This document shows positions 43,477 to 51,269 of a stretch of 64,000 nucleotides of DNA, in pieces. This DNA is from Rhodospirillales bacterium. GTDB lineage: Bacteria; Pseudomonadota; Alphaproteobacteria; Micavibrionales; Micavibrionaceae. The notes beneath the pieces were generated by a model. The model was not told the origin of the DNA. It saw only the letters and a program-made list of their open reading frames with translations, and ran no database searches. The stretch's first letter is position 1. Each line of letters begins with the position of its first letter. The stretch is from assembly GCA_023898785.1 (NCBI GenBank), contig CP060239.1:124001-188000 (forward strand), written 5' to 3'. The position numbers and the translations under genes are program-made.

Positions 43477-44262
43477 TTATGCAGCTGTCCAGCCGCCATC
43501 GACGGAGATGTGTCCGCCCGTCATGTTTTCGGCGGCGTCGGAGCATAAAAATAGCGCCAGGCCCGATAATTGTTCAACGGAAACGAATTTTTTAGTCCAT
43601 TGCGCTTTGAGTAAAACATCGTTGACGACTTCTTCTTCTGAAATGCCGCGGGCTTTGGCTGTGTCGGCGATCTGGCCTTCGACCAGCGGGGTTTTGACGT
43701 AACCGGGGCAGATGGCGTTGACGGTGATATTATTCTCGGCGCATTCAAGGGCGACGGTTTTTGTGAGGCCTAATATGCCATGTTTGGCGGTGACATAGGC
43801 CGATTTATAAGGGGAGGCGACGAGGCCGTGGGCAGAGGCTATGTTGATGATGCGGCCCCAACCTTGTTTGCGCATCAGGGGCAGGGCATGGTGGATGGTG
43901 TGGAAAGCGCTGCTCATGTTGATGGCGATGATGGCGTCCCATTTTTCGGGGGGGAAGTCTTCGATGGGGGCGACATATTGGATGCCTGCGTTATTGACAA
44001 GGATGTCGACGCTTCCCAATTCAGTGCGGGCGGTAGAAATCAAATCTTTAATTTCATTGGGCCGGGTCATGTCGGCGGCGTGATAGATTGCCTTTATGCC
44101 TTGTTTTTCCAGTGCGGTGCGGTGGGTTTCGATTTCATCGGGATCACCGAAGCCGTTCATTACGATATTGACGCCGGCGGCGGCCAGTCCTTGTGCTATC
44201 CCTAAGCCGATACCGCTGGTGGATCCGGTGATGATGGCGGTTTTTCCTTTGAGATTACTCAT
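43477..44262 (-). CDS. bdhA: D-3-hydroxybutyrate dehydrogenase
   Basis: A short-chain dehydrogenase of 261 residues. The cofactor motif TGSTSGIG is at residues 12-19, NNAG at 90-93, and the catalytic triad is Ser143, Tyr156 and Lys160 (YVTAK). The C-terminal segment ICPGYVKTPLVEGQI and the QWTKKFVSVEQLSGLALFLCSDAAENMTGG region are typical of 3-hydroxybutyrate dehydrogenases. It interconverts D-3-hydroxybutyrate and acetoacetate with NAD, as part of polyhydroxybutyrate or ketone use. A general SDR of unknown substrate is the alternative. Confidence 0.88.
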   Translation of the reverse strand: MSNLKGKTAIITGSTSGIGLGIAQGLAAAGVNIVMNGFGDPDEIETHRTALEKQGIKAIYHAADMTRPNEIKDLISTARTELGSVDILVNNAGIQYVAPIEDFPPEKWDAIIAINMSSAFHTIHHALPLMRKQGWGRIINIASAHGLVASPYKSAYVTAKHGILGLTKTVALECAENNITVNAICPGYVKTPLVEGQIADTAKARGISEEEVVNDVLLKAQWTKKFVSVEQLSGLALFLCSDAAENMTGGHISVDGGWTAA

Positions 44263-44435
44263 TCTTTGTCTCCGCTTCGATGAAAATGCGCTTGATTAAA
44301 GATGGGCCGTTTTGATTTCTCTGTCCAGTGTTTGGGTAATTTATTCTATGCGACCGGTCTTTAATCCGTTTTTAAATTTGAGAGAGATGTTGGCGAGGAT
44401 AGTTTTTTAGAGCCTGAAGCCATGGAGCGTTGTTT

Positions 44436-44834
44436 CTATATCAGGGCGACGTCTATGAATTCCCGGGTTTCGCTTTTCAGTAGTGCTTCGTTAGTGGCGT
44501 TGAGGCGTGCGATCAGCATCTGGATGAGGGCGCGTATGATAGGATCCGTGCTTTTAAGCATCTCGTTGAGTGAGTCCTTGGTGATGACATAGAGTTCGCT
44601 TTCTTCAACGGCTTCAACGTTTGCGCCGTAGGCTTCGCCGCTAAAAATAGCGCTTTCGCCGAAGATTTCGTCTTCACCCAGCGTGGCGAGTTCGACGATT
44701 TTGGTACCATCTTCCATAAAAACCCGGACCTTTCCTGACAAAATCATATAGGCTTTATCGGAGTGTTTACCTTGTGAGATAATCCGTTCTTCAGGCTTAA
44801 ATTTAAGAATTTGTAATTCGTCTGCAATACTCAT
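44436..44834 (-). CDS. Cyclic-nucleotide-binding-domain protein
   Basis: A protein of 132 residues made of one cNMP-binding beta-barrel (YMILSGKVRVFMEDGTKIVELATLGEDEIFGESAIFSGEAYGANVEAVEESEL) and a C-terminal helix. The phosphate-binding cassette reads FGESAIFSGEAYGANV, lacking the usual Arg before the Thr/Ala of high-affinity cAMP binders. There is no DNA-binding domain, so it is not a Crp-type regulator. It may be a small sensor or adaptor. It lies alone between bdhA and tRNA-Phe. Confidence 0.8.
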   Translation of the reverse strand: MSIADELQILKFKPEERIISQGKHSDKAYMILSGKVRVFMEDGTKIVELATLGEDEIFGESAIFSGEAYGANVEAVEESELYVITKDSLNEMLKSTDPIIRALIQMLIARLNATNEALLKSETREFIDVALI

Positions 44835-44980
44835 ATTTTTTCCCTCAACCTTAATTCTAATATTTTTTGGGAAATGAATAAAGCATAAGAGTGTTTTTTA
44901 GGGTGATTTTTATGATGAAGGGGTATGGACAAGAGCGGTCCTTTTTCCTATAACGCTCTATCGTTTGATCTCTCAAACAT

Positions 44981-45055
44981 GCCCGGGTAGCTCAGTGGTA
45001 GAGCAGGGGATTGAAAATCCCCGTGTCGGTAGTTCAATTCTACCCCCGGGCACCA
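44981..45055 (+). tRNA. tRNA-Phe (anticodon GAA)
   Basis: A complete cloverleaf. The acceptor GCCCGGG pairs with CCCGGGC (45045-45051) and ACCA is encoded. The D-loop is GCTCAGTGGTAGAGC, the anticodon stem GGGGA/TCCCC has loop TTGAAAA (anticodon GAA), and the T-arm is GGTAGTTCAATTCTACC. No integrase or att duplication was found beside it. Confidence 0.97.
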
Positions 45056-45114
45056 TTTTAAAAATCAATGAGTTAGTGGAAATTTTGTTTTTATGCGGTC
45101 CGTAGGACAGAACA

Positions 45115-45132
45115 CCACGGGTTTACCCGTGG
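45115..45132. repeat. Palindrome CCACGGGTTTACCCGTGG downstream of tRNA-Phe
   Basis: A perfect 8-bp inverted repeat with a 2-nt spacer. There is no T-run, so it is not a standard terminator. It lies in the spacer before a half copy of the palindromic intergenic repeat. Confidence 0.6.
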
Positions 45133-45153
45133 ATGAATGAGCCCGGAGGCGGT

Positions 45154-45297
45154 ATGTTGTTTCCGTTACCCGTGGGTATCTATATTGCTTTGATATTTAC
45201 TGTATTTGCTACATTTGCTACAAAAACTATCCCGGTCAAACCCGCAAAAACCCTATCCTGTCTGGATTGCTTCACCGTCTTCGGAGGCTTGCAATGA
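45154..45297 (+). CDS. Possible 47-residue small membrane protein
   Basis: ATG 45154 is preceded by GGAGG with 5-nt spacing, better than many genes here. The product has one hydrophobic helix (VGIYIALIFTVFATFAT) and two Cys near the C-terminus. Its last third is read through a half copy of the palindromic intergenic repeat (copy C), so the C-terminus is likely an accident of insertion. Coding is uncertain. Confidence 0.25.
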   Translation: MLFPLPVGIYIALIFTVFATFATKTIPVKPAKTLSCLDCFTVFGGLQ

Positions 45298-45298
45298 T
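45260..45298. repeat. Palindromic intergenic repeat, copy C (half)
   Basis: CTGGATTGCTTCACCGTCTT...GGCTTGCAATGA matches the right half of copy A, including the following GATACCT segment. The left half is missing. Confidence 0.65.
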
Positions 45299-45342
45299 AG
45301 GATACCTAGCCTCTTGCGGCAGGGTTATTCATTTTTTCAAAT

Positions 45343-46233
45343 TTATTTCTTGGAACCACCCATGCGTGGAACGTAAATGGGCTCCGGTTTTTCGATCGGG
45401 ATGAATTCCGGTTCGGGCGGGATGTAGCATTCAGGAACATCGTTTTTCAAAAGCTCCGGCCATTTGTTGACCCAGCCTTTTTCATGTGCAGCTTCTTGGA
45501 TAAAGGTGTAATCAACGCAAGGGGTGTCACCTAAAGCTTGCAGGTAGTTTTCCAAATATGCGGGCGGGGCGGTTTCGTCCTGGCCACCAATGAAGTGATG
45601 TTGCGGCACATTTTTGAGGGATTCCATGGCGCCTGAAAGGGCGACTATGTCAAAATGTCCGGCAACGGTGCGCAGGGATTTTACGTCTTTGCGCTGTCCG
45701 GCCAGCAGTGCGGCCAGTGTGGCGCCGGAGTTATAGCCGACAATGTTGAATTCGGTGACGCCGTATCGGGCCTTAATATTGTCGAGGACGCTGTGATAAG
45801 AGGTTACGGTTTCGGCGTTGAATTGGGCATCGCCCCAATAGCTTTCATCGCAGGCGCTTTCTGGATCGCGCAGGCCTGAATACTGGCATGGGCGGGCGAG
45901 ATAGGCGACGTTATCGGCTTTATCCATTGAGGCGAGGTGCAGGGCTACAGGGTTGCGCGGTGTGGGGTTGAATAGTACGCCTTTGATCATCGTTTCATCG
46001 GCCTCGCCTGCGCCTTCAATGTAAATGTTGGCAGATTTGCCACGTTCATGCATACGTTCAAAGGCGGTGATGATGAATGGGCCTGATTCAACGGGGCGCT
46101 TTATCATCCATGCCGGGCTGGCCAGGCGCGCGGCGACCTGTTCGCGGAAAGGTTCGTGCGGGCCGCAGGCATTGAGGCCGAGGGCGCTGATTCCAGTTAA
46201 GGCCAAAACTGAGAGTTTGAGAAAATTATTCAT
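45343..46233 (-). CDS. Alpha/beta-hydrolase-like lipoprotein
   Basis: A protein of 296 residues from ATG 46233, chosen because the lipoprotein signal starts there (lipobox LNAC, Cys23). The body resembles an alpha/beta hydrolase: NPVALHLASMDKADNVAYLARPCQYSG for the oxyanion/strand region, NIVGYNSGATLAALLAG for the nucleophile elbow, and VPQHHFIGGQDETAP near the acid. In relatives the elbow reads GxSxG; here the third position is Asn and Ser follows, so catalysis may be altered. A Pro-rich C-terminal tail (EPEFIPIEKPEPIYVP) follows. It is the last gene of a minus-strand run with the lipoprotein and xthA. Confidence 0.7.
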   Translation of the reverse strand: MNNFLKLSVLALTGISALGLNACGPHEPFREQVAARLASPAWMIKRPVESGPFIITAFERMHERGKSANIYIEGAGEADETMIKGVLFNPTPRNPVALHLASMDKADNVAYLARPCQYSGLRDPESACDESYWGDAQFNAETVTSYHSVLDNIKARYGVTEFNIVGYNSGATLAALLAGQRKDVKSLRTVAGHFDIVALSGAMESLKNVPQHHFIGGQDETAPPAYLENYLQALGDTPCVDYTFIQEAAHEKGWVNKWPELLKNDVPECYIPPEPEFIPIEKPEPIYVPRMGGSKK

Positions 46234-46273
46234 GAGATACCCCGTATTTTTGAATACTCTAGCATAGTCAATT

Positions 46274-46894
46274 TTAAGAATCACTGTCTGCATTTGGTTT
46301 CCAACCCTCTTTCCACTCTTTTAGTGAAATAATTTCAGCAGGGGCGCCATTATCGTGAAACCAGGAATCGACGGCGAAGAATTCGCTGGTGTTTAATTCG
46401 GTGATGACGGCGGTTTGGTGTGGCCAGCGTCCGGCATGAATGAGAGGCAGGCGGACGCTTGGGCCTTCGACGCGGTGGAAGCGTATCAGGCCTTTTTGCT
46501 GGAGTAGAGATAGATATACGGTGGTGTTGGTGCTTTCATCGACACAATCGAGTTGGTATTTACCGGTTTTGAAGAAGGTGCCATGAATGTCAACGCTGGT
46601 GCCGGTTTTAGCTCCAACTTTTTGTTCGAACAGGCCGATGGCGGTTTTTATGCGCTCGCGTTCGGCTTCCGGCGATTGTAGGGGGGGCGTAAAGAGGGCT
46701 TCGATTTCGCTCCATTCGCTTTGGGTGAATCGGACGGGCGTGATGTATTTGCAGCCATAGCCGTGGCAATGCTGGAAACGTTCGGGGAGTTGGCTCTCAA
46801 GGCCTTTGTTGCTCAAATAATGCTGATAGGTTGATTCATCGGTGGTGCAAGCAATTAAGAGCAGGAGGCTGAAAAATGCCAGCAGGTGTTTCAT
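46274..46894 (-). CDS. Lipoprotein of unknown function
   Basis: A protein of 206 residues with a lipoprotein signal (LLIAC, Cys16). The mature protein has the conserved-looking CHGYGCKYITPVRFTQSEWSEIEALF block and a beta-rich C-terminal domain ending ELNTSEFFAVDSWFHDNGAPAEIISLKEW. Similar small exported proteins occur in alphaproteobacteria without an assigned role, to my knowledge. The start overlaps the xthA stop as ATGA, so it is translated with xthA. Confidence 0.7.
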   Translation of the reverse strand: MKHLLAFFSLLLLIACTTDESTYQHYLSNKGLESQLPERFQHCHGYGCKYITPVRFTQSEWSEIEALFTPPLQSPEAERERIKTAIGLFEQKVGAKTGTSVDIHGTFFKTGKYQLDCVDESTNTTVYLSLLQQKGLIRFHRVEGPSVRLPLIHAGRWPHQTAVITELNTSEFFAVDSWFHDNGAPAEIISLKEWKEGWKPNADSDS

Positions 46895-47655
46895 GATTCA
46901 ATTTCGATAATGATGGGTGTATGGTCAGAGGGTTTGTCAAGTGCGCGCAGCGCTTTATCAATTGTACAGTTTATCAGGCGATCGGCAAGCTCGGGGGAGA
47001 GTAAAAAATGATCGATGCGGATGCCGTGGTTTTTGGGCCATGCCCCGGCCTGGTAGTCCCAGAAGGTATAGTGTCCGGCGCCGTTATGCATGGCGCGGAA
47101 GGCTTCTGTCAGGCCGAGATGGAGGAGTTTGCGGAAGGCGGCGCGGGATTCAGGCTGGAAGAGGGCATCGTCCATCCATTTTTTAGGATCGTAACAATCT
47201 TTGTCTTCTGGGATGACGTTGAAATCGCCGCCAATGGCAAAGGGGATGTTGTCTTCGCGCAGGGTTTTCAGGCGTTTATACAGGCGCTCTATCCAGTCGA
47301 GTTTATAGGTGAATTTTTCGGTACCGACGGGGTTGCCGTTGGGCAGGTATATATCGATCAGGCGTATGCCGCCGGTTTCAAATTCGAGATAGCGGGCTTG
47401 TTCATCGTCTTTATCGCCGGGCAGGGCGTCTTTGATCACCTTAACCGGGGTTTTGGAGAAGATGGCGACGCCGTTATAGGTTTTCTGTGTGACGGCGGCA
47501 GTATGCCAGCCGAGCTTTTCAAAGTCCTCATGTGGGAAGTCGAGGCCTTTGAGTTCCTGCACCATCAGGACATCCAGCCCGCTGCTTGCAAGATAGTTTT
47601 CAACATGCGCGCGGCGAGCTTTCAGAGAGTTCACATTCCATGAGGCTATCTTCAT
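46891..47655 (-). CDS. xthA: Exodeoxyribonuclease III (AP endonuclease)
   Basis: A protein of 254 residues from ATG 47655 (MKIASWNVNSLKARR), the normal start for this family; an in-frame GTG six codons upstream is possible. Catalytic motifs are present: Asn in SWNVNS, Glu in QELKG, Asp/Asn in GGDFNVIP, and Asp/His in SDHTPI and RIDHFLLS. It cleaves DNA at abasic sites and degrades 3' ends in base-excision repair. It overlaps the lipoprotein gene by 4 nt and follows erpA on the same strand. Confidence 0.95.
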   Translation of the reverse strand: MKIASWNVNSLKARRAHVENYLASSGLDVLMVQELKGLDFPHEDFEKLGWHTAAVTQKTYNGVAIFSKTPVKVIKDALPGDKDDEQARYLEFETGGIRLIDIYLPNGNPVGTEKFTYKLDWIERLYKRLKTLREDNIPFAIGGDFNVIPEDKDCYDPKKWMDDALFQPESRAAFRKLLHLGLTEAFRAMHNGAGHYTFWDYQAGAWPKNHGIRIDHFLLSPELADRLINCTIDKALRALDKPSDHTPIIIEIES

Positions 47656-47705
47656 GGAAGGAAGTTTAACCACGGATGAACACAGATCAACACAGATTCT
47701 TCGTT

Positions 47706-47732
47706 ATTGCATGGCTTGTCCATGCAATCTTT
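47706..47732. repeat. Hairpin between erpA and xthA
   Basis: ATTGCATGG pairs with CCATGCAAT around a short loop, without a convincing T-run on the minus strand. It is preceded on the plus strand by ACCACGGATGAACACAGATCA, a phrase seen as an intergenic repeat in various environmental genomes (from memory). It may be an mRNA processing or stabilising hairpin. Confidence 0.45.
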
Positions 47733-47753
47733 GTGTTGTGATGACGGTGTTGG

Positions 47754-48071
47754 TTATACCGAAAAAGAACTACCGCAACCGCAACCGGATTGGGCATTGG
47801 GGTTATCGATGATGAATTCAGAGCCGATTAGGTCGTCTTTGAATTTGATGGTTGCACCTTCGAGGAAGGGCAGGGAAATGTCGTCGGTGACGATGCAATC
47901 GGCAAAGGTTAGGTCTTTGCTTTTCGCGCTTTCGGTGAGTTCCATGATGTATTGAAAGCCTGAACACCCGCCGCCCTCAACCGTGATGCGTAGGCAAAGG
48001 CCCGGTTGGTCTTTGGTTGTGCGTAAGTGTTCAATGCGCTTGATGGCGCTTTCGTCAATGTTTAAGCTCAT
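47754..48071 (-). CDS. erpA: Iron-sulfur cluster insertion protein ErpA
   Basis: An A-type carrier of 105 residues from ATG 48071; the frame is open upstream but overlaps dgt. The three cluster-binding cysteines are Cys36 (GGGCSGFQY) and Cys97/Cys99 (SGCGCGSSF). ErpA delivers [Fe-S] clusters to apo-enzymes such as IspG/IspH. It is divergent from dgt with only 29 nt between start codons, so promoters overlap the neighbouring genes. IscA or SufA are close alternatives. Confidence 0.9.
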   Translation of the reverse strand: MSLNIDESAIKRIEHLRTTKDQPGLCLRITVEGGGCSGFQYIMELTESAKSKDLTFADCIVTDDISLPFLEGATIKFKDDLIGSEFIIDNPNAQSGCGCGSSFSV

Positions 48072-48100
48072 AACTCTATTATATAGCGTTAGAGTTTCAG

Positions 48101-49318
48101 ATGAACAGTCCAAACCCACAACCTTCCTATAATTATTGTGCGTTGCCGTTGGCGGCGTATGCGTGCGTGCCGGAACAATCTCGTGGCCGGGTGCATGAGG
48201 AAAAGGACAGTGCGCATCGCAGCGCGTTTCAACGGGACCGGGACCGGATTATTCATGCCAGTGCGTTTCGGCGGTTGAAATATAAAACGCAAGTGTTTGT
48301 CTATGATGAGGGGGATCATTACCGCACACGGCTTACCCATACGCTGGAGGTGGCGCAGATTACACGCTCGATTGCGCGGGCGCTGATGGTGAATGAGGAT
48401 CTGGCCGAGGCGATCGCGCTGGCGCATGATCTGGGCCATACGCCGTTTGCTCATATCGGTGAAGAGTATCTGGCCAAGTGCATGGCGCCCTATGGCGGGT
48501 TTGAGCATAACGACCAGTCCTTGCGCGTGTTGACGACTCTGGAGCGGAAATATCCGCGCTGGGTTGGGCTCAATCTGACTTGGGAAACGCTGGAAGGGGT
48601 GGTGAAGCATAACGGGCCGCATGATATGTCACCCAGCGGAGCTGATATTGCAGTGCGCGAGTTGCAGGAGCAGATTGATCTGGGGCTGGATAGTTTTGCC
48701 AGCATTGAGGCGCAGGTGGCGGCGCTTTCCGATGATATTGCTTACAATAATCATGACGTTGAGGATGGGCTGCGCGCGCATTTGTTCAGCCTCAAGGATC
48801 TTGAAGAGGTGCGTTTGCTTGGAGAAGTGATTGCCGGTGTGCGCGATGAATATGGTGATTTGAACAGTCATGTGCTGGTGCAGGAAATGATTCGCGAGAT
48901 GATCGGCGCGATGGTTGAGGATGTTTTGGAAGAGACCGAATCGCGCTTGCAGGATTCAAATCCGCAAAGCCCAGACGATATTCGCGCGGCGGGGCGGCAA
49001 ATGGTGGCTTTCAGCGAGGATATGCGTGAAAAGGTTGATGAACTGCGCGGGTTTTTGTTTGAGCGGATGTATCACCATTATACGATGAACCGGATTCATT
49101 TGAAGGTCGAGCGGATTATCTGTGACTTATTCACAGCTTTTACGAAAAACTATGAAGTGCTTCCCAACAATTGGCAACGGCGTGTGCGTGAGGCTGGAGG
49201 CATAGAGAATGAGCAGATTCGTGTGCGGATTGTGGCTGACTATATTGCCGGGATGACTGACCGTTACGCTATTCGGGAGCATGAGCGTTTATTTGATCTG
49301 TATTGGGATCTGAAATAA
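48101..49318 (+). CDS. dgt: Deoxyguanosinetriphosphate triphosphohydrolase-like protein
   Basis: A protein of 405 residues with the HD phosphohydrolase pattern: RLTHTLEVAQITRSIARAL, then LAHDLGHTPFAH (His109, Asp110), and later DDIAYNNHDVEDGL with Asp. The N-terminal segment SRGRVHEEKDSAHRSAFQRDRDRIIHASAFRRLKYKTQVF is diagnostic. It hydrolyses dGTP or other dNTPs to the nucleoside and triphosphate in nucleotide-pool control. In alphaproteobacteria it commonly precedes argS or a SPOR protein; here the SPOR gene follows. Confidence 0.94.
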   Translation: MNSPNPQPSYNYCALPLAAYACVPEQSRGRVHEEKDSAHRSAFQRDRDRIIHASAFRRLKYKTQVFVYDEGDHYRTRLTHTLEVAQITRSIARALMVNEDLAEAIALAHDLGHTPFAHIGEEYLAKCMAPYGGFEHNDQSLRVLTTLERKYPRWVGLNLTWETLEGVVKHNGPHDMSPSGADIAVRELQEQIDLGLDSFASIEAQVAALSDDIAYNNHDVEDGLRAHLFSLKDLEEVRLLGEVIAGVRDEYGDLNSHVLVQEMIREMIGAMVEDVLEETESRLQDSNPQSPDDIRAAGRQMVAFSEDMREKVDELRGFLFERMYHHYTMNRIHLKVERIICDLFTAFTKNYEVLPNNWQRRVREAGGIENEQIRVRIVADYIAGMTDRYAIREHERLFDLYWDLK

Positions 49319-49370
49319 ACTTTGAGCAGCTTAAATTTAAGAATCACTGTGTTTTTGTGAGGGACGAAAA

Positions 49371-50399
49371 ATGAATCAGGATCCGAATTACCCACGTTTT
49401 GGCCAGCAACCGCCACATCAGTATGGGTTGCATAGTTTTGATACGCCGTCGGCGAGAAGAGGTATTGTTGAAAAGCTTTTAGGGGAAAGGATTGCGCAGA
49501 AATTTTCCAGTCCTTTATTTGCAACTGCGGCGTTTGTGATTGCGGGCGTTGCTTTTGCCGGGGTGATTATTGCCGTGTATCCCGATTCGCCTGATCAGAA
49601 TGATATTCCCGTTGTGAAAGCGGAAACGTTGGCCTATAAAGAAATTCCTAGCGATCCGGGCGGGATGAGCATTCCTAATCGCGACAGTACAGTTTTTTCT
49701 GCGATGAGCGGGGAAGGTCCGTCTGAACCTGCGCCGCTTGAGGATTTGCTGGCTGAGGAAGAGCCTGTTGATAAGCTGGCGGCGTTTGCGCGTCAGGTTG
49801 AAGAGGCTGTTGAGGAAGACCGTGTGGTGGGCGAAGAGAGCGAAACTGCGCCTGTAACCCTCCAGAAGATTGCCAAGCAGAGTGAAGATGTTGCTTCGGA
49901 GGCTGCGGGCCGTGAGGTTGCGCAGGTAGTGGCTCCGAAACCACCACCGCCAGTTGATGATGTAGAGCGCCGTAAAATTATTCACAAGCCGGGTGAAAAC
50001 CCTGAAACACTCGATTTTGTGCGTTCCGTGCTTGATAAGAAAGACGGTCAGGCTGTCGCGAGCGCCAATGATGTGGCGACGCGCGCGGCGTCTGTGGCTC
50101 CTGCGGCCGGGAATGCTGCAAGAGAGGTGGGGCGTGATTTTAACATTACGCCGGGCTCCTACTATGTGCAGCTTGGGAGTGTGAAGTCTTTGAGCGGGGC
50201 TGAGGCCGAGTGGGGTAAATTGAAGAAGGCTTTTGATGCCGAGCTTGGCAGTGCGTCTCACCGCGTTCAATCGGCTGATCTGGGTGAGCGTGGGACGTTC
50301 TACCGTATTCAGGCCGGGCCTATGAGCAAGGCCAGTGCGGGCGAGATTTGCGATTCTATTAAAGCGCAAAAACCGGGCGGGTGTCTGGTGACGCAGTAA
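49371..50399 (+). CDS. SPOR-domain cell-division protein
   Basis: A protein of 342 residues. The N-terminal cytoplasmic region is followed by one membrane helix (about 45-66, TAAFVIAGVAFAGVIIAVYP). A long disordered acidic/Ala linker follows. A C-terminal SPOR domain (about 262-342; GSYYVQLGSVKSLSGAEAEWGKLKKAF...FYRIQAGPMSKASAGEICDSIKAQKPGGCLV) binds denuded glycan at the septum. It is the usual alphaproteobacterial SPOR gene upstream of nagZ and scpA. The promoter region contains TTAAGAATCAC, including a GANTC site. Confidence 0.88.
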   Translation: MNQDPNYPRFGQQPPHQYGLHSFDTPSARRGIVEKLLGERIAQKFSSPLFATAAFVIAGVAFAGVIIAVYPDSPDQNDIPVVKAETLAYKEIPSDPGGMSIPNRDSTVFSAMSGEGPSEPAPLEDLLAEEEPVDKLAAFARQVEEAVEEDRVVGEESETAPVTLQKIAKQSEDVASEAAGREVAQVVAPKPPPPVDDVERRKIIHKPGENPETLDFVRSVLDKKDGQAVASANDVATRAASVAPAAGNAAREVGRDFNITPGSYYVQLGSVKSLSGAEAEWGKLKKAFDAELGSASHRVQSADLGERGTFYRIQAGPMSKASAGEICDSIKAQKPGGCLVTQ

Positions 50400-50427
50400 T
50401 AACATCTTTGGGCAGAATGGAGGTATA

Positions 50428-51240
50428 ATGTTTAGTGATAACGGCCTCGTTTTTCAAAAGCGGTTACATTTGTTTGAATTCTGTGACCAGTCTTGGTTTG
50501 CAGGCTGGATGCGGGAGGGATTTATGGATTGCCTTTCCCTATTTTATAGAGTTTTTCGACCGTACCATCCTTTTGCACAACAAATTGCTGATGATTTACG
50601 CTGTGGTGTTATTTGTGATCTGGCTACGGGTGGAGGGGAATCTATTGAGTTTTTTTTAAAATATCTGGAGAAAAAACGCGCTGATACCCGTGTTAAAATT
50701 ATTGGGACAGATCTTTGTCCTGATGTTGCGTCCTTGGAAGTGCTCAAAGAGAGATACAAGTGTTTTGATTACACAGAGCATTCTGTCGATGCGCTTGCTC
50801 TTCCTGATAATGCTGATAATTGTGATTATACGATGTTTACGGCATTTCATCACTTTAAGGAGGATCGTGCGGTGATGTTGATTCGTTCTGTCTTAGAGAA
50901 AGGGCGATCTCTTAGTGTTTTTGAATTCACATCGCGATACGACCCACTTAGTTATATTTTTCTTCTTTTTGGGGTGCCTTTTAGCATGCTCGCGCCTTTT
51001 TTTGCGAAAAAGCGGCGCTGGCAGAAATTTTTGTTTTCTTTCATTCCCGTTATACCCCTTATCGTTGCGTATGATGGTTTTGTTAGTAACTTGCGTACCT
51101 ACACTAAAGAAGAGCTTACAATTTTGGCCCAAAATGCTTTTCCAGATCAGCGCGTGGCTGTTGAATTTTTTGAGAAAAGGGTGCTGATAGTTTTTAAATG
51201 CTATATGTGCCGTTTTTCTATCCAGCATGATGATATCTAA
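50428..51240 (+). CDS. Class I SAM-dependent methyltransferase-like protein
   Basis: A protein of 270 residues. A Rossmann methyltransferase pattern is visible: motif I VICDLATGGGESIEFF, then an acidic strand end GTDLCPD, and NADNCDYTMFTAFHHF for motif IV. The C-terminal part has two hydrophobic segments (YIFLLFGVPFSMLAPFF and FLFSFIPVIPLIVAY), suggesting membrane contact. It separates the SPOR gene from nagZ, which are usually adjacent. It is more AT-rich than both, with different codon use, so it was probably acquired. Substrate unknown. Confidence 0.65.
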   Translation: MFSDNGLVFQKRLHLFEFCDQSWFAGWMREGFMDCLSLFYRVFRPYHPFAQQIADDLRCGVICDLATGGGESIEFFLKYLEKKRADTRVKIIGTDLCPDVASLEVLKERYKCFDYTEHSVDALALPDNADNCDYTMFTAFHHFKEDRAVMLIRSVLEKGRSLSVFEFTSRYDPLSYIFLLFGVPFSMLAPFFAKKRRWQKFLFSFIPVIPLIVAYDGFVSNLRTYTKEELTILAQNAFPDQRVAVEFFEKRVLIVFKCYMCRFSIQHDDI

Positions 51241-51269
51241 GTTATGGGTAAGAGGCGAAGAGTTTCGAT

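Noticed and set aside
44981..45300. tRNA-Phe considered as an integration site
   Set aside because: No integrase gene and no repeat of the tRNA 3' end was found downstream.
48089..48622. A minus-strand 177-codon frame opposite dgt
   Set aside because: It overlaps a strongly supported gene and has no recognisable features.
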